This document shows, piece by piece, positions 49,370 to 60,405 of a stretch of 64,000 bases of DNA; the stretch's first letter is position 1, and every line of letters starts with the position of its first letter. This DNA comes from Climacium dendroides. Lineage: Eukaryota > Streptophyta > Bryopsida > Hypnales > Climaciaceae. The position numbers and the translations under genes are program-made. The stretch is taken from the NCBI GenBank assembly GCA_950106755.1, contig OX467090.1, positions 12,337,489-12,401,488 on the forward strand, read 5' to 3'. The notes under the pieces are model-generated. The model saw nothing but the letters and a program-made list of their open reading frames with translations. It was not told where the DNA came from and searched no databases.

Positions 49370-51465
49370 CGCAAACAATCTCTGATTATAGCCGTCTGCC
49401 TTTGTCTTCTTCCCACCAGTTATCATCTTCCCAAGATCTGTGGGCTCTCTTGGTGGAGTTGGACTTCCCATACTTGTCCACACAGACCTTGATGCAAGAA
49501 TATTGGTGGACCATGTTGGCATGAAATTCTGGAAATGGTTCACCCGATTATAGTATGCCGAGATTTTCCTGATGACACTGTTGTCTTTGTTCCAAACCAC
49601 AAAACAGTCCCACTTCTTGAACTTTGCCTTCTTGTCATCAGGAATTTGCTCCATCCCTTGCATTCGCTGAGACGCTGCCACGCAATGTTGGCCATTCACC
49701 ATCCAGAACTTGGCGTCCTTGACATTGTCAAACCTTGCTGGCCTTGTCTTTATTCCTTGGGGATAGGCGCAGAGGGTCATCTTCTTGTCAGGGTCGGGCA
49801 TGTTCACCAGGAAGTTCAACGCCCTCAGTACACCCTTTTCTTCCAACTCTCGAATGTTGAGATTTTGAGGCGGCTTCTCCAGCTGGTCTATGGAAATCTC
49901 AAACTTCTGACCGATCCCTTCGACGTACGATTCTGTACATGCAGACCAATAATCGGAATACGATTTACACGCCACCTCATAGTCGATGTCCTTTACGTTT
50001 CCGCCGAGGTCTTGTGGAATGTCTACAATCTCGGATGACAGATTACTTTCAGGTACTAGCGATGTCCTTCCTTTCAGAGTTCGGGGTTTTGGCGTAGTCG
50101 ACGGAGACCCTGACGGATCTCCTCGACTGAATCGCTTGGTTTATTTCAAATGTGTATGGCTTCGACCAGTCTCTGGTATTACAAGCATGAGGGATCCATG
50201 GCTGGGCTGGTTGCTGTAATCCCTCGTAAGTGAGACTGGCTGTAGTCTGTCACTCTTGCTTGCCAGTGATGTCTTGAAATTACCAAACCCGTTGATGAGT
50301 GAATTCACCCTCGATGCCAGTGTAACTGACTGTAGAGGGCCTCCATCTTTGTTTTGCCACCTCTTCTCCTCTAGCTGCTTCTCAATAGTCTTTTGCAGCG
50401 CTTGATAGTCTGTGTTTTCCAATGTCTTGTAGTACGCAGACACGTAGAAGGAACACTTCCGGCTATTCATGACGTAGGAGAATATGTACTCCTCCGTTTG
50501 GTTGGGGTTGACGGTTTTACAGCAAATGAAGAGCAAGCCATTTGGACCTGTCAGGACCTCCCGCACAGCCTTCGTTAGTGTTACGGGGAGGTTGTCTTCC
50601 ACTTTCTTGTATTTGGTTCTGAATGACAGGTGTTTCGTCATGGGAACAAGGACAATAGTCCAATACTCAACTTCATGGGGTTATTGCCACTCCCAACATT
50701 CACCAAGCATGTCGGCGTCGCCATACTCGTCGCGGTCTTCTTCAGGAATGGCAAACCGCTTCAGATACACCTGCAAACCGGAAACCTGTGCGTCCATTCC
50801 TGCAATGGTATTACGCAGTCCCAACTGTTAACTCGACTTAAGTTAAATATTATTTAGTCATAAATGTATTTTCAGGAGCATGGTGGTTTGCTTGACATTC
50901 TGCGGGTGAAGTGTGTTATCAATATTACTCATCTAGTTCGATGCTTACCATTTGCATTGTTTTTAACTCGGGTTGAGTTAAGGATTCTATTTTGATAAGG
51001 TTTGAGTTGTTCTTGTCTTCCTAGGAAAATAGTTTCTTTTACAAGTATGTTATCTGTCGGATTGGATTATTTCCGGAGTTCTATATTTGGTCTTGTTATG
51101 TATGTGAATTCAGTATTTACTCACTATTTCACTCGAACCGAGTTAAATAGATTCGGTTACCAAATTAACCAATGGAGGTTTGCCGCTGGCATTTAACTCG
51201 GCTCGAGTTAAACTTGTCGTCAAGATTGGTTTGCGATATGTTTCTGGGCTTTCTTCATCCACAGATTACATCGTGCATGGTCATTACAGTCAAGTCGCGT
51301 ACAATTTTAACTCGAATCGAGTTAAAATCTAGCGATGCTTTGAAAGAAAAACTTCTGAATACCTAGTTATCGAGTTAAACTAGCATCGAGTTAAATTGCT
51401 TCGTGTTAAACATACATCGTGATTGGTTTTAGGGTTTAGGATTTCTACTGGATTTACTTTGATGT

Positions 51466-52210
51466 GTGAATTGAATGGGTTCAAACAGTTGCACACAATG
51501 AGAATTGCAATGCCACAGAAACTATGAATTCAATGCTACAAATCTAAAAGCTCAGAAACTGAGAATGCAGATGCACAGCAGGATTGGAATGAAAGAAGGA
51601 TTGCAACAGAAGGAGGATTGCAATTCTAGACCAATTCTGTACGAGCTAGAAATTTTACGTACCTGCAGACTTCAATTCTGTACGACTGACAAACAGGAAC
51701 AGAAACCCGAACAAGCTCAGACACAACAACTCGCAAAAATCTGAAAGCAGAGCAGCAACGGAATCCCAGAAACCCTAAACGCTGTACCCTTTACTTTGCT
51801 CTGTGAATTGAATGGATTCAAACAGTTACACACAATGAGAAATGCAAGGCCACAGAAACTATGTATTCCATGCTACAAATCTAAAAGCTCAACAACTGAG
51901 TATGCAGATGCACAGCATGATTACAATGAAAGAAGGATTGCACTGCAGGATGCACAGGATGCACAGGAGGATGCACAGCAGGATTAGAATGAAGGAGGAT
52001 TGCAATGAAAGTAAAATTCAGTACAAGGTAGGAATTTTGCATACCAGGAACAGAAACCTGAAGAAGCTTAGATGCACGAACTCCAAAACATCCAAAAACG
52101 GAGCAGCAACGGAATCCCACAAACCCTAAACGCTGTGCCCCCATAGAACTAGACACGAGCTGCACACAGGAACTCCAAAACGGAATCCAACAAACCCTAC
52201 ACGTTGCCTC
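51466..52210. repeat. 337-bp tandem repeat, two units plus a partial
   Basis: GTGAATTGAATGG starts at 51466 and 51803. The units share CACACAATGAGAA, CCACAGAAACTATG, ATGCTACAAATCTAAAAGCTCA, GCAGATGCACAGCA and end in GGAATCCCA-AAACCCTAAACGCTGT. A third end-block (GGAATCCAACAAACCCTACACG) follows at about 52180. It lies upstream of the minus-strand gene, probably in its promoter or 5' UTR region. Confidence 0.8.
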
Positions 52211-52620
52211 TCCCCACGAGCTTCACACACCCTAAATCCAAATCGGAAACTCGCCAACTACTAACCAGTCGCCGAAACGCGCCACTACTCGCCGACTGAA
52301 AACAAGACTACGCAAATCCAAATCGGAAGCTCGCAAACTGAAAACAGAAAACAAGACTACGCAGACACAAATCACAACTACTGACCACTCGCCAACTACT
52401 GACCACAAATCACACAGAAACTCTCTCACGCAAGCATGAGCTGGAACAACAGCGCATTTCGAAGAGGCTAGGATTCCAACGCGCGGACGAAGGAACTCGG
52501 GTTTCGGGGAGGCATGCAATCTGTCCCGAATGAAGAACTCGGGTTTCGGGGAGGCGTGCAATCTGGGCCCTCCATTGCAATTGATTATCCAGATTGATGA
52601 TTGCTGTCTCCAGCGCATTC
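52200..52620 (-). promoter_or_regulatory. GC-richer block, probable 5' end of the minus-strand unit
   Basis: A local GC- and CpG-richer segment in AT-rich surroundings. It has a 31-bp direct duplication at offset 42 (GAACTCGGGTTTCGGGGAGG at 52493 and 52535). No TATA box is recognised. Its position mirrors the GC-richer block at 58.75-59.1 kb before the divergent gene. Confidence 0.4.
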
Positions 52621-52624
52621 AGCC

Positions 52625-54600
52625 TCCAAATTTGGCATTAATGACATGTTGGTTATGGTAATGAAGTTGCTGATTTGGATTTGGGGCATGCTGATTTTTA
52701 ATTTTTTTAATTAATTTCTTTGACACAAACGGTAGGAGGTCCATACATGGATTTTCTAAGGACCTAGAATTGAAATTAGGGTAGGTGAAACATCTTCAAA
52801 TTTTTTTCAATAAATTTTTCCTAAAAGACAAGTAGAATTCACATCTAACCCAAAATGTTTCATATTTTTGGGAGCTTTGTGTAATTAGTTATTCAATTTT
52901 GCAATTGAAATGGCATAGGGCTCCAAAATGGCTCACCTCCTACAATGTACATTTTTGGAACATTACTAAGGACTATGGAAAAAAAATGTACAAATAGTGT
53001 ACATTTAAGAAGGTGGGCCATTCTAGAAAGAGTGCTATTTTAGGACCTCGTACCTTAGTACATTTCATCCTGAAATTGTCAATATCATAACTCTAAACCC
53101 CTCATGTATTTTCATAAATACATTTTGCATACTTCATATATCACATTTCTTTATGGGATTCTTAATATTTCATTGATAGTCATCAATATTGAAAAGGTAT
53201 GACAAAAATTACGATACGATTTGAAGCTAGTGAAACAAATTATAAACTTTATCATCCCCACATTACTAATTATTCGATACACTCTCTATTCCTACTACAA
53301 TGTGCTTGAAGATTCTTGAATGTTCTTTTCTTCACATCTTAAGAGTACCTTTTTTTTATTGATTCTTACGAAATTTAATCATATAATACCAAATGTCCTC
53401 ACTCTTTACAATTCCATCTTATAATTAATTTTTACTATTTGTGTGTATATATTAGGGTTCAAGTGAAATCTAAAATGAACTCATAAATGCCAAAGGCACC
53501 CAAATATGGTGTTTGCAAAACTTTGAAGTTAAATAAATCTTAACCAACTTAGTACTTTTAGTAGTTAATATTTTTGAATGTTCTTCTTGAAGTCTAGATT
53601 TACCTCCAAAAATCTGATCTTGAAATTAAATGACAATGATTTTTCTATAAGAGATTTTGTGCAAGAATACCCTGCGTAATCTTGACTTTCTTAAGTGTTA
53701 AGAGCTCTTAGAAATGAGCCTCAAATTATACAGTACATCTTGGAGAAAAAATCAGATTCTAAATTCATTTTAAAATGTTGTAGAGAGAATTTCAAGAAGT
53801 CGTAAATTCATTCGGGTTCTTCAAGTAAGGCAAGTGAACCTCCAATTTTTTTGGTCATGGACTTTTTAGATTTCACTTGCAAAAAAGACTTCAATTGTTT
53901 TTTGCTATTTTAGCACCTTCATAATCAAACGTTATAATCTTTCACTCCATAAGTGATATTGTTGTACTTTTTTTTCACGTGAATTTCATGACTTTATATT
54001 GATTTGGACATTAAAGGACAGGGCAAGGTTCTTGACCCCATTTTCTTTATTTCACGTAGAAGGTCATTCAAAGTGACCACCAATATCATATTTTTTTGAA
54101 TGCTTGAGTTTAGGATTGATTGCAACTTGGACAACATGTTTCCCATTTTTTTTCACATGATGACATGAATGTCCACTATTATATAGTTTTGGACATTAAA
54201 GTACAAGGCAAGGTTCTAGCCTTCATTTTTTATTTCACATACAAGGTCATTCAAAGAGACCAACAATTGCCTACATCTGTGTCTAAATTCTTGAGTTTAT
54301 AAGTGATTGCAAGTCGCACAATATGATTTTCTTTTTTTTAAAATGATTAATTCTATTGACGATATACTAGGGCTGGGATGCTATTGCAATATTTTCAAAA
54401 TCAAATTATTCATGCTCAAAGTAGAATTCAAAAAGATCCTTCCAAAAATGTAAACTACCAAAAATAGCAATCAAGTAAGGGTTCAAATAGCTTCAAAGTT
54501 CTTTACACACAACATTTTGAAAGAACATGCTCAAAGTAGAATTCAAATTTTTTGAATACCATTATTTTTTTGTTTTGTTTCCACTCTTATTAATATTGTA
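52625..54600. other. AT-rich region, no gene; direct repeats
   Basis: 53985-54100 and 54165-54280 are a direct duplication (TTTGGACATTAAAG, GGCAAGGTTCT, TTTATTTCAC, AAGGTCATTCAAAG, GACCA). Otherwise no gene is seen. Confidence 0.5.
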
Positions 54601-54627
54601 TTCATTCTTATTAATATTGTTTTCAAG

Positions 54628-55101
54628 ATGCTCCATCCAGACATAGAGGATGGGCTTATTGTTAGAGAAGCTGGCATTCGCCATGGCATTGACAAAAACA
54701 CCCCTTTGTCACAAGGATTATCTTCATCATGTGGTGCATACAATGTTCCAGAATTCCCAGTCTTTATTGATGACGACGTAGGAGAAATTGGTATTTCTAA
54801 TACTGAAGAAGAGCCAATGGTCTTCAAAGACAAAGATCCCAAAGTGTGTGGGGTAGTTCAGCCTAATCCTCATGTTCTTTTTGAAGACCTATTGACACTA
54901 GTAGATGAATATGATTTGCATGATCACCGGATAGCCGATCTTCAAGCCATTCGAGGGAAGTATAAGAGTATGGTAGCACGAGGGGTTGCCAATGTTGGAG
55001 CATTCAATAGTACTTGGTCTTTCCCTGAATTGCTTGGTGATAACAGTTTGATACGTCGCAAAGGATTCTTAGAACCAAAGTCCAGGAAAGTTCAAAAGTA
55101 G
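54628..55101 (+). CDS. Unknown open frame, possible terminal exon
   Basis: A 157-codon frame with better coding character than its AT-rich surroundings: acidic, with a region VLFEDLLTLVDEYDLHDHRIADLQAIRGKY that looks helical and a basic C terminus ending KSRKVQK. A TTTTCAAG acceptor-like sequence precedes the first ATG directly, so it may be a last exon rather than a complete gene. No family is recognised. It sits between the two divergent transcription units of the proposed element, so it could be cargo or the remnant of another transposon. Confidence 0.4.
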   Translation: MLHPDIEDGLIVREAGIRHGIDKNTPLSQGLSSSCGAYNVPEFPVFIDDDVGEIGISNTEEEPMVFKDKDPKVCGVVQPNPHVLFEDLLTLVDEYDLHDHRIADLQAIRGKYKSMVARGVANVGAFNSTWSFPELLGDNSLIRRKGFLEPKSRKVQK

Positions 55102-56230
55102 CATGTCATTGATACATGGTAGGTAAAGGTTTAGCCATTTAATTGTAGGTCTACAAGTATTATATGTCAACACTATTTAGAAAAAATGAAAGAATATGTT
55201 CTTTTGAAATTTTTGAGTAATTTAATGCCTTAGATTTCTTTATGATTTACATTCTTATAATCTAAAGACACAAATAATCCTACATGTTTTAATTTGCAAT
55301 GCCATGGCACAAATTAGAGTGTTTGAATCTTATATTACAAGCATTATGAATTTGATTTTCTCTTCTGTTTTGTATATAATTGAAGTTAATTATTTAAAAA
55401 AATAATAATAATAGAGTTTCTATTCTATTGATTTTTCCAAAATTTAAATGAATTTATTGAATACAAATTTATCACAATTCAAAATTCGTAATACAACAAA
55501 TTTCAATTAACTCACAAATGACCAAATAGGTTACTTTGGATTTTCTGAGAACTTGTGAGTCCTCTATTGGTTTTATGATTTAGAATCTTTATATGAATTT
55601 CATATAGTGGATGTCATTCATTCAAATTTATACGTGAAGCTTTGTTTCATGTCATTCCAAAAACAATTCCAGAAGTCTTAAGTTTAATTTTTTATGTTAA
55701 AATTGGGTAGTAAAAAATTTATTTCAAAAGAAATATTGTATGTTTTTTTAATTGCATGAAATGATACTTTCTCCTCAACTTCTAAACCATTTAATTTTTA
55801 ATTATGGAATAGAGGTTATGATTGTATACATTGATACCTACACCTAACTTTTGAACCATTCAAATTTTTAATTATGAAATAAAAGTTACAAAGAGTTTCA
55901 TTTTGCAAAAAAGGAAAGGTCTCTAAACCTTAAGAATACTCAATTTCAAGAGTTGCCAATATGAATTCTCAATTCCACAAAGCTTCAAAAAATATGCAAC
56001 GACTTGGACCAAATGTCAATTCTCCTTGTCTTTCAAGGAAAATTTACTGAAAAATATTTCAAGATGTTTCACCTCCCTAAAATTCAGTTCCAAACCTTAG
56101 ATGGTCGACTTATGGACTTCGTACCTTAATTGGTGAGTTCAATTCTGTACTAAAGAATGGACCAGTAGCAGGAGTTGGGCTAAGCGAGACGGAGTTGCTG
56201 CGCGAGAGGGAGTGGAGGGAGTGCAGCCGG
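55102..56230. other. AT-rich spacer, no gene seen
   Basis: AT-rich with short direct similarities (55790-55880: CTTCTAAACCATTTAATTTTTAATTATG against CTTTTGAACCATTCAAATTTTTAATTATG). No coding region is supported. Confidence 0.5.
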
Positions 56231-56254
56231 GTAGGAGTGCAAGCCGGGCAGTTG

Positions 56255-57820
56255 GTCCTAATAGCATAGCCAGGGCCCATTGCCTGCCACAGAGGCCCCC
56301 CTTTCTCTCGAAGGGGGGTGTTTAACGTCGTGCAAACCCTAAACCCTAAACAATAGCTGGTCAATCGTAATCGGAACTGAACCTGCAAATGCCGGACGTT
56401 AAACACACACCCTCGAGCAAAAAGGGAGGTCTGGTAGGCACAGTGGGCCCCTGCTTCTCCTCTGTTCCCTCTGTCCGTTCCCTTCGTCTTTTGCCTTCGT
56501 TCTTCCTTTTCTCCTCCCTCTCTTGTTCCCTTGCTTCCTTCCTTGACTCCTATCATTTGGCTATAGGTTTCTTTAGCTTCAACCTCATGTTTTTGCCTTT
56601 ATCCCCTAATTGTCGAAGGCATCGAATTTTCGCGTTTCAAATATTGTGATGTTGAATAAAGCCTTAAGAATCAATTTTCTTTTCCTATGTGATTTCTAAC
56701 GTGTTTAGTTTGAATTGTACAGTTACAATTCAAAAAAAATTGATTGAATTTATCAAAATGTTGGCTTTTGTTCAATTTCAAGCAAATCTCGAGAAGCTAA
56801 AAACAAGCCTTAAGCATTTAGGATTAAATGTTTTCTTTTGCATCAAATGTTTTATTTAAAATTTCATTTCAAATACTTCTTAAGCACCATTCATTCCAAA
56901 AGCATGGTTATAGTCTTCATCAATATTTTTTTAAAACAAATTCAACCATAGGATTCTTTGGTTAACTTGTTCAAGTACATTGTTCTAAGATTATAAAATG
57001 ACTTTTACTACCAATTGCAAGTTCAATGTCCTAAAAGTTAAATTTAAATGTAGGCTTCACTAGCACTTCTAAAAGGTGAAGGCTTTTGTATTTCAACATT
57101 TTTAGAAAAGAAATATGTATGTGTTATAACTTGTCCATGTAGTCAATATGTTGAAAAAGTCAATATGTTCAAAAACCTTCCAAATTTCTTTTCACATATG
57201 AAATCTAAAAAGTTGGTCACCCCCAAAATATATGAGGTTATAAGGCCCAACATGCACAACCCCAATCAATTTATGGCTTTCCAAAATCTATTCTACAATT
57301 TTTGAAAATGAATTTCTTATGTGATTTTATTTCCACAATCTAGTGTATTTGAGGCTCATTTCCAAGAACCCTCAATACTACGTGAAGTCAAGATTGAAAT
57401 GGGTAGCCTTGCGCAAAATCTTGAATAGAAAAATCATAATCATCTATTTTAAAAATCGGATTTTTAATGCTAAAATGAAACTTCAAATATAGTTTTGCAA
57501 AAAAATAAACTAATAGAAATAGAAAGTTGGTTAGGTTTTATTTACCTTTACAATATTTGAAACTTGAAAATCTAGTGCCTTGAACGATTAAGGGTTAAAC
57601 ACAAAGACACAAGGTTGAGGTTGAAAAAATCCGTGGCCAAAGGATAAGAGTGAAGGAAGGGAGCAAGGGAGCAAGAGAGGGAGGGAGAAGAGGAGGAGCC
57701 AAGGCAGGACAACGAAGGGAACGGACAGAGGGAACATACTAGGAGGAGCAGGCCCCATTGCGCCTGACAGGCCCTCCCTTTTGCTGGAGGGGGGGTGTTT
57801 AATCCTTAAATGCCGGACCC
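56255..57820. mobile_element. Foldback-like element with purine-rich inverted arms
   Basis: Arms of about 150 bp: 56391-56540 (starting CCGGACGTTAAACACACACC, then GCAAAAAGGGAGG and GTTCCCTCTGTCCGTTCCCTTCG) pair with 57660-57818. A third partial copy of the terminus (CAGAGGCCCCCCTTT...GGGGGGTGTTTAACGTCG) stands at about 56255-56325 in the orientation of the right arm. The interior is about 1.1 kb of AT-rich non-coding DNA. No target-site duplication was identified. Confidence 0.6.
56334..56351. repeat. Short plant-type telomere motif (CCCTAAA)
   Basis: AAACCCTAAACCCTAAAC, about two and a half units. It is too short to be a telomere. Similar isolated CCCTAAA words occur at 51775, 52125 and 58495. 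Confidence 0.8.
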
Positions 57821-58421
57821 ATGACCATTGATTTCAAGCCTTAGTGCCCATCACTTATTTTTCTTTCATTCTGCAAGTACATATATATGAAAAAATTTAT
57901 ATTTATTTCTCAGAGATGAAACTACATGTCTTCTTTAGATCACAAAAAATTTAGATTTGATAATTTCTGAAGAAAAAGTGAAGACAAATCATATCAAATA
58001 GAAAATTAGTTCAAAAAATCCGAAATTTTCACCATGTGTGTATATTATAGTGATAAACATCATGGTGTAAACTCAATTTCTGTGTCATCCTATAAATAGA
58101 ATTCTATAGAAATTGAAAATACATCCAAAGTTCATTGGAGTAGAAATTAATGTACATGACCTTCGTTTCACTAGTTCAGCTCAAACTTAGAAAACAACAT
58201 TTTTGTAGAGAGATTTCAGATTTAGAGCAAGGAACCACAACTTCCCAAAATACACTGACTGAAATAGCATATTTTGTAATCCGTTTTTTTACTTAATCCT
58301 CAACTACATACCCACAAACACTAGTTAGACTAAAAACTCAATTGGATACTCTTTGTAACTCAACATGAAAGATCAACAACAAGAAGTGGATGAAAAAAAT
58401 GCTTCTCATCTCTCTTGAGAA

Positions 58422-58498
58422 CCCTAGACTATCATCCAAATCCTAGACTGTCATCCAAACCCTAGACTGTCACCCAAACCCTGGACTGTCATCCTAAA
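58422..58498. repeat. 19-bp minisatellite, four units
   Basis: CCCTAGACTGTCATCCAAA repeats at 58422, 58441, 58460 and 58479 with one or two changes each, ending in CCCTAAACCCTAA-like sequence. Confidence 0.9.
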
Positions 58499-58502
58499 CC
58501 CT

Positions 58503-58569
58503 AATCCTATGCAATTTGCACTGGCGGCATTCCGAGGTTAACGTCCGGCCCTGCAAATTGCATAGGATT
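58503..58569. repeat. Perfect 18-bp inverted repeat
   Basis: AATCCTATGCAATTTGCA (58503-58520) and its exact complement (58552-58569) enclose a 31-base GC-rich loop containing GTTAACGTCCGG. That loop word resembles the terminus of the foldback element at 56391. Confidence 0.9.
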
Positions 58570-58877
58570 CTTCCTTTTCTTTTCCTGAATTCGACAAAAC
58601 AGTCAATTAATATCGACACTTGGTTCTGGAAATAGGAGCTTTTTTGCGTAAAAAAGTTATACTAGTGACATCGAGCTAAATATTCTTAAGTAGCTAAAAG
58701 TGGAAGATTCTAGGCTGTCAGAAATTAATAAATGCACTTGTCAACGGGAGCAAAAGTGCCGGCGTATTTCTATTTGCGGTTCATGAGAAACATTTGAAAA
58801 TCCCGCACCTTGTTCCCGGGATAACCTTTGCGTAATGCGTTTAGCGGCAAGAGTGTTCCTCTCCCTTTCCCTCATGC

Positions 58878-59033
58878 GAACTTCCCATTCTCATTTCCGC
58901 CGTCCACAATCAGAATCCTCCCTTAGGCAGAACTTTCCATTGTCATTTTTGCCGTCCGCACTCATACACCTCCCTCACGCACAGCTCCTTGTTGTCATTT
59001 TCGTCGCCTGCACTGAGAATCCTACATCTCTTT
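58878..59033. repeat. 52-bp minisatellite, three units
   Basis: Units begin at 58878, 58930 and 58982 (GAACTTCCCATTCTCATTT, GAACTTTCCATTGTCATTTT, CAGCTCCTTGTTGTCATTTT). They probably lie in the first exon or 5' UTR of the plus-strand transposase-like gene, just before a GTAAGT donor at 59094. Confidence 0.85.
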
Positions 59034-59093
59034 TCGTAGTATGCCACACACCCGATCTAACAAAGGTCATTTTATTACGTCTTTACTAGGACA

Positions 59094-60398
59094 GTAAGTA
59101 GGCATCTTTGATTTTTGTAAGGGTCGCTGGCGACAATTCATTTGATTGGATTCCGGTTTCGGGTACGCAATACATGTCCCTCAATCTCTCTTCATTTTCT
59201 TCCAACAATCGTTTTGTTTTTTCCATCAAGCATTGTCATTCTATCTCTCATGCGGCCTCTCTGACAATATGCTCCGCGTATCTGCAGTGCACATCATTTG
59301 AATTTGTGTCTTCTGAATTTTACGTAATCCAGTTGTGGGACAGTGGAGAGTACGTGGATTTCATAGGGTGATTGGAAACGTCTTGTTTGTTGCTTGTAAT
59401 TTTCTATAGATTTTAAAGTCTTTCAGTGTTTTCATTTCAGATATGGGACTTATTGCGATCAACTCGGCAAGGCTCAGCATCACATTCCATGGTTAATGGT
59501 CTGGTTTGTGGAAATGAAATCCCCGAATACCCGCCGCATTTTTAGGATGATCACTATATAACATAATATGAGAAACCACCGTGAATTGCGGGAACGAACT
59601 TCCACTCGACCCGAGTTAAAATATGAGTACATCATTCGACGAGAATCGTATTACAGGAGGAATTTCAACTCGACCCGAGTTAAACTATTAGTACATCATT
59701 CAATGAGAATTGTATTACAAGATGAATTTCAACTCGACCCAAATTAAATCATATGGGAGGAAATGATTTAATCTCACTTCTACCTGGTAGAGGACAAAAG
59801 TAACTGTAAGTTTGGATTATACGAATAGAACCGTTATTTTCTATTTAACTCGAGTTGAGTTGACTTTGTTTTACCTTTAGGGCATGGTGTCTTGTTTCAG
59901 AAATGAATTCATATCTATGATCATATGGAACCATATGAACTTTGATATTCAGTCAGCCATGAAATTCTGCAATGTCACATTGTATCTAATCGTACAAGTA
60001 CTTTATCTCGTATCGAGTTAAATGCTGAAGTATATTTTAGATAAAATTCTTCTCGCGAAAGGTATCATGTGCTCTCAATCCTAGTTCATTTAACTCGAAT
60101 CGAGTTGATAATTTCAGGTGGCATGTTCACTCTCTTCAAACTGATTTCTTGATTTACTGACCTGAAATAATCGTTTACTGGTTTCGTCCGTAGGATATTT
60201 TAATGTTCTGTATATCTCGCCCTCGTAAGATCAATCATCGATGCCCTCTAAGTTAACTCGATTCTAGTTAAAGCTCAGTATCTTACAAGGTCGTTACTTA
60301 CAGTTAACTTGAGTCGAGTTAAGTATATTCATCCGCACGGTCATATCAAATGATTCAATATTAGTATCCATGTCTAATAAGTTGTTAATTTCACGCAG
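59094..60398 (+). other. Probable 5' UTR intron with palindromic repeats
   Basis: Donor GTAAGT at 59094 and acceptor CACGCAG ending at 60398, with the start codon 7 bases later. It mirrors the minus-strand gene, whose palindrome-rich region also ends at an acceptor just before its ATG. The intron is inferred from consensus sites only. Confidence 0.5.
59602..60322. repeat. Right cluster of palindromic repeats
   Basis: Copies at 59602-59621, 59664-59685, 59728-59748 (degenerate), 59845-59863, 60002-60022, 60089-60108, 60253-60271 and 60304-60322, all variants of TTAACTCGA-N-TCGAGTTAA. The first three sit in a tandem repeat of about 63 bp. All lie upstream of the transposase-like coding region. 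Confidence 0.9.
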
Positions 60399-60405
60399 AG
60401 TTGAT

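Larger units (their letters stand above)
46748..50797 (-). pseudogene. ParB-like + N4/N6 DNA-methyltransferase-like gene, three coding exons, five in-frame stops
   Basis: Coding exons 50797-49370, 49234-47882 and 47758-46748, all phase 0, give 1264 codons without a frameshift. Start ATG 50797 follows a TTGCAG acceptor. Residues about 298-425 resemble ParB/DGQHR domains (FWMVNGQHCVAASQRM, N368-H371). Residues about 700-950 resemble a beta-class N4/N6 methyltransferase: VIIDFRN where DPPY would stand, DPQVYLWIAG, DPIQLLFLVKNG, then LFVCPRDVVLSYFAGGKLT where VLDPFAGSGTT is usual. The match continues across the splice junction (MLSLNHYAVGDSKKKNEF against GRxxIGIExxxxY). The altered motifs suggest lost or diverged catalysis. 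Residues about 1080-1140 form a charged coiled coil. In-frame stops at codons 39 (TAA), 219 (TAA), 970 (TAG), 1010 (TGA) and 1126 (TAG) break it. The ParB and methyltransferase calls rest on motif reading only. Confidence 0.6.
46711..51411. repeat. Left cluster of palindromic TTAACTCGA-N-TCGAGTTAA repeats
   Basis: Copies at 46711-46731, 47800-47816, 49278-49296, 49336-49355, 50828-50846, 50963-50981, 51131-51146, 51193-51211 and 51305-51327 (perfect arms TTTTAACTCGA/TCGAGTTAAAA), plus three half-sites at 51370-51411. All lie in introns, the 5' UTR intron or the 3' flank of the methyltransferase-like gene. None lies in its exons. Confidence 0.9.

Noticed and set aside
49535..50038. 167-codon plus-strand frame opposite the ParB-like exon
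   Set aside because: The minus strand runs in one frame through this region and splices correctly to the next exon; the plus frame has no motif.
46748..50797. Recoded stop codons (TAA/TAG as Gln) instead of a broken gene
   Set aside because: One stop is TGA, neighbouring genes use TAA, TAG and TGA as ordinary terminators, and nuclear plant genes use the standard code.
56334..56351. Interstitial telomere or chromosome end
   Set aside because: Only about two and a half CCCTAAA units, embedded in a foldback element.
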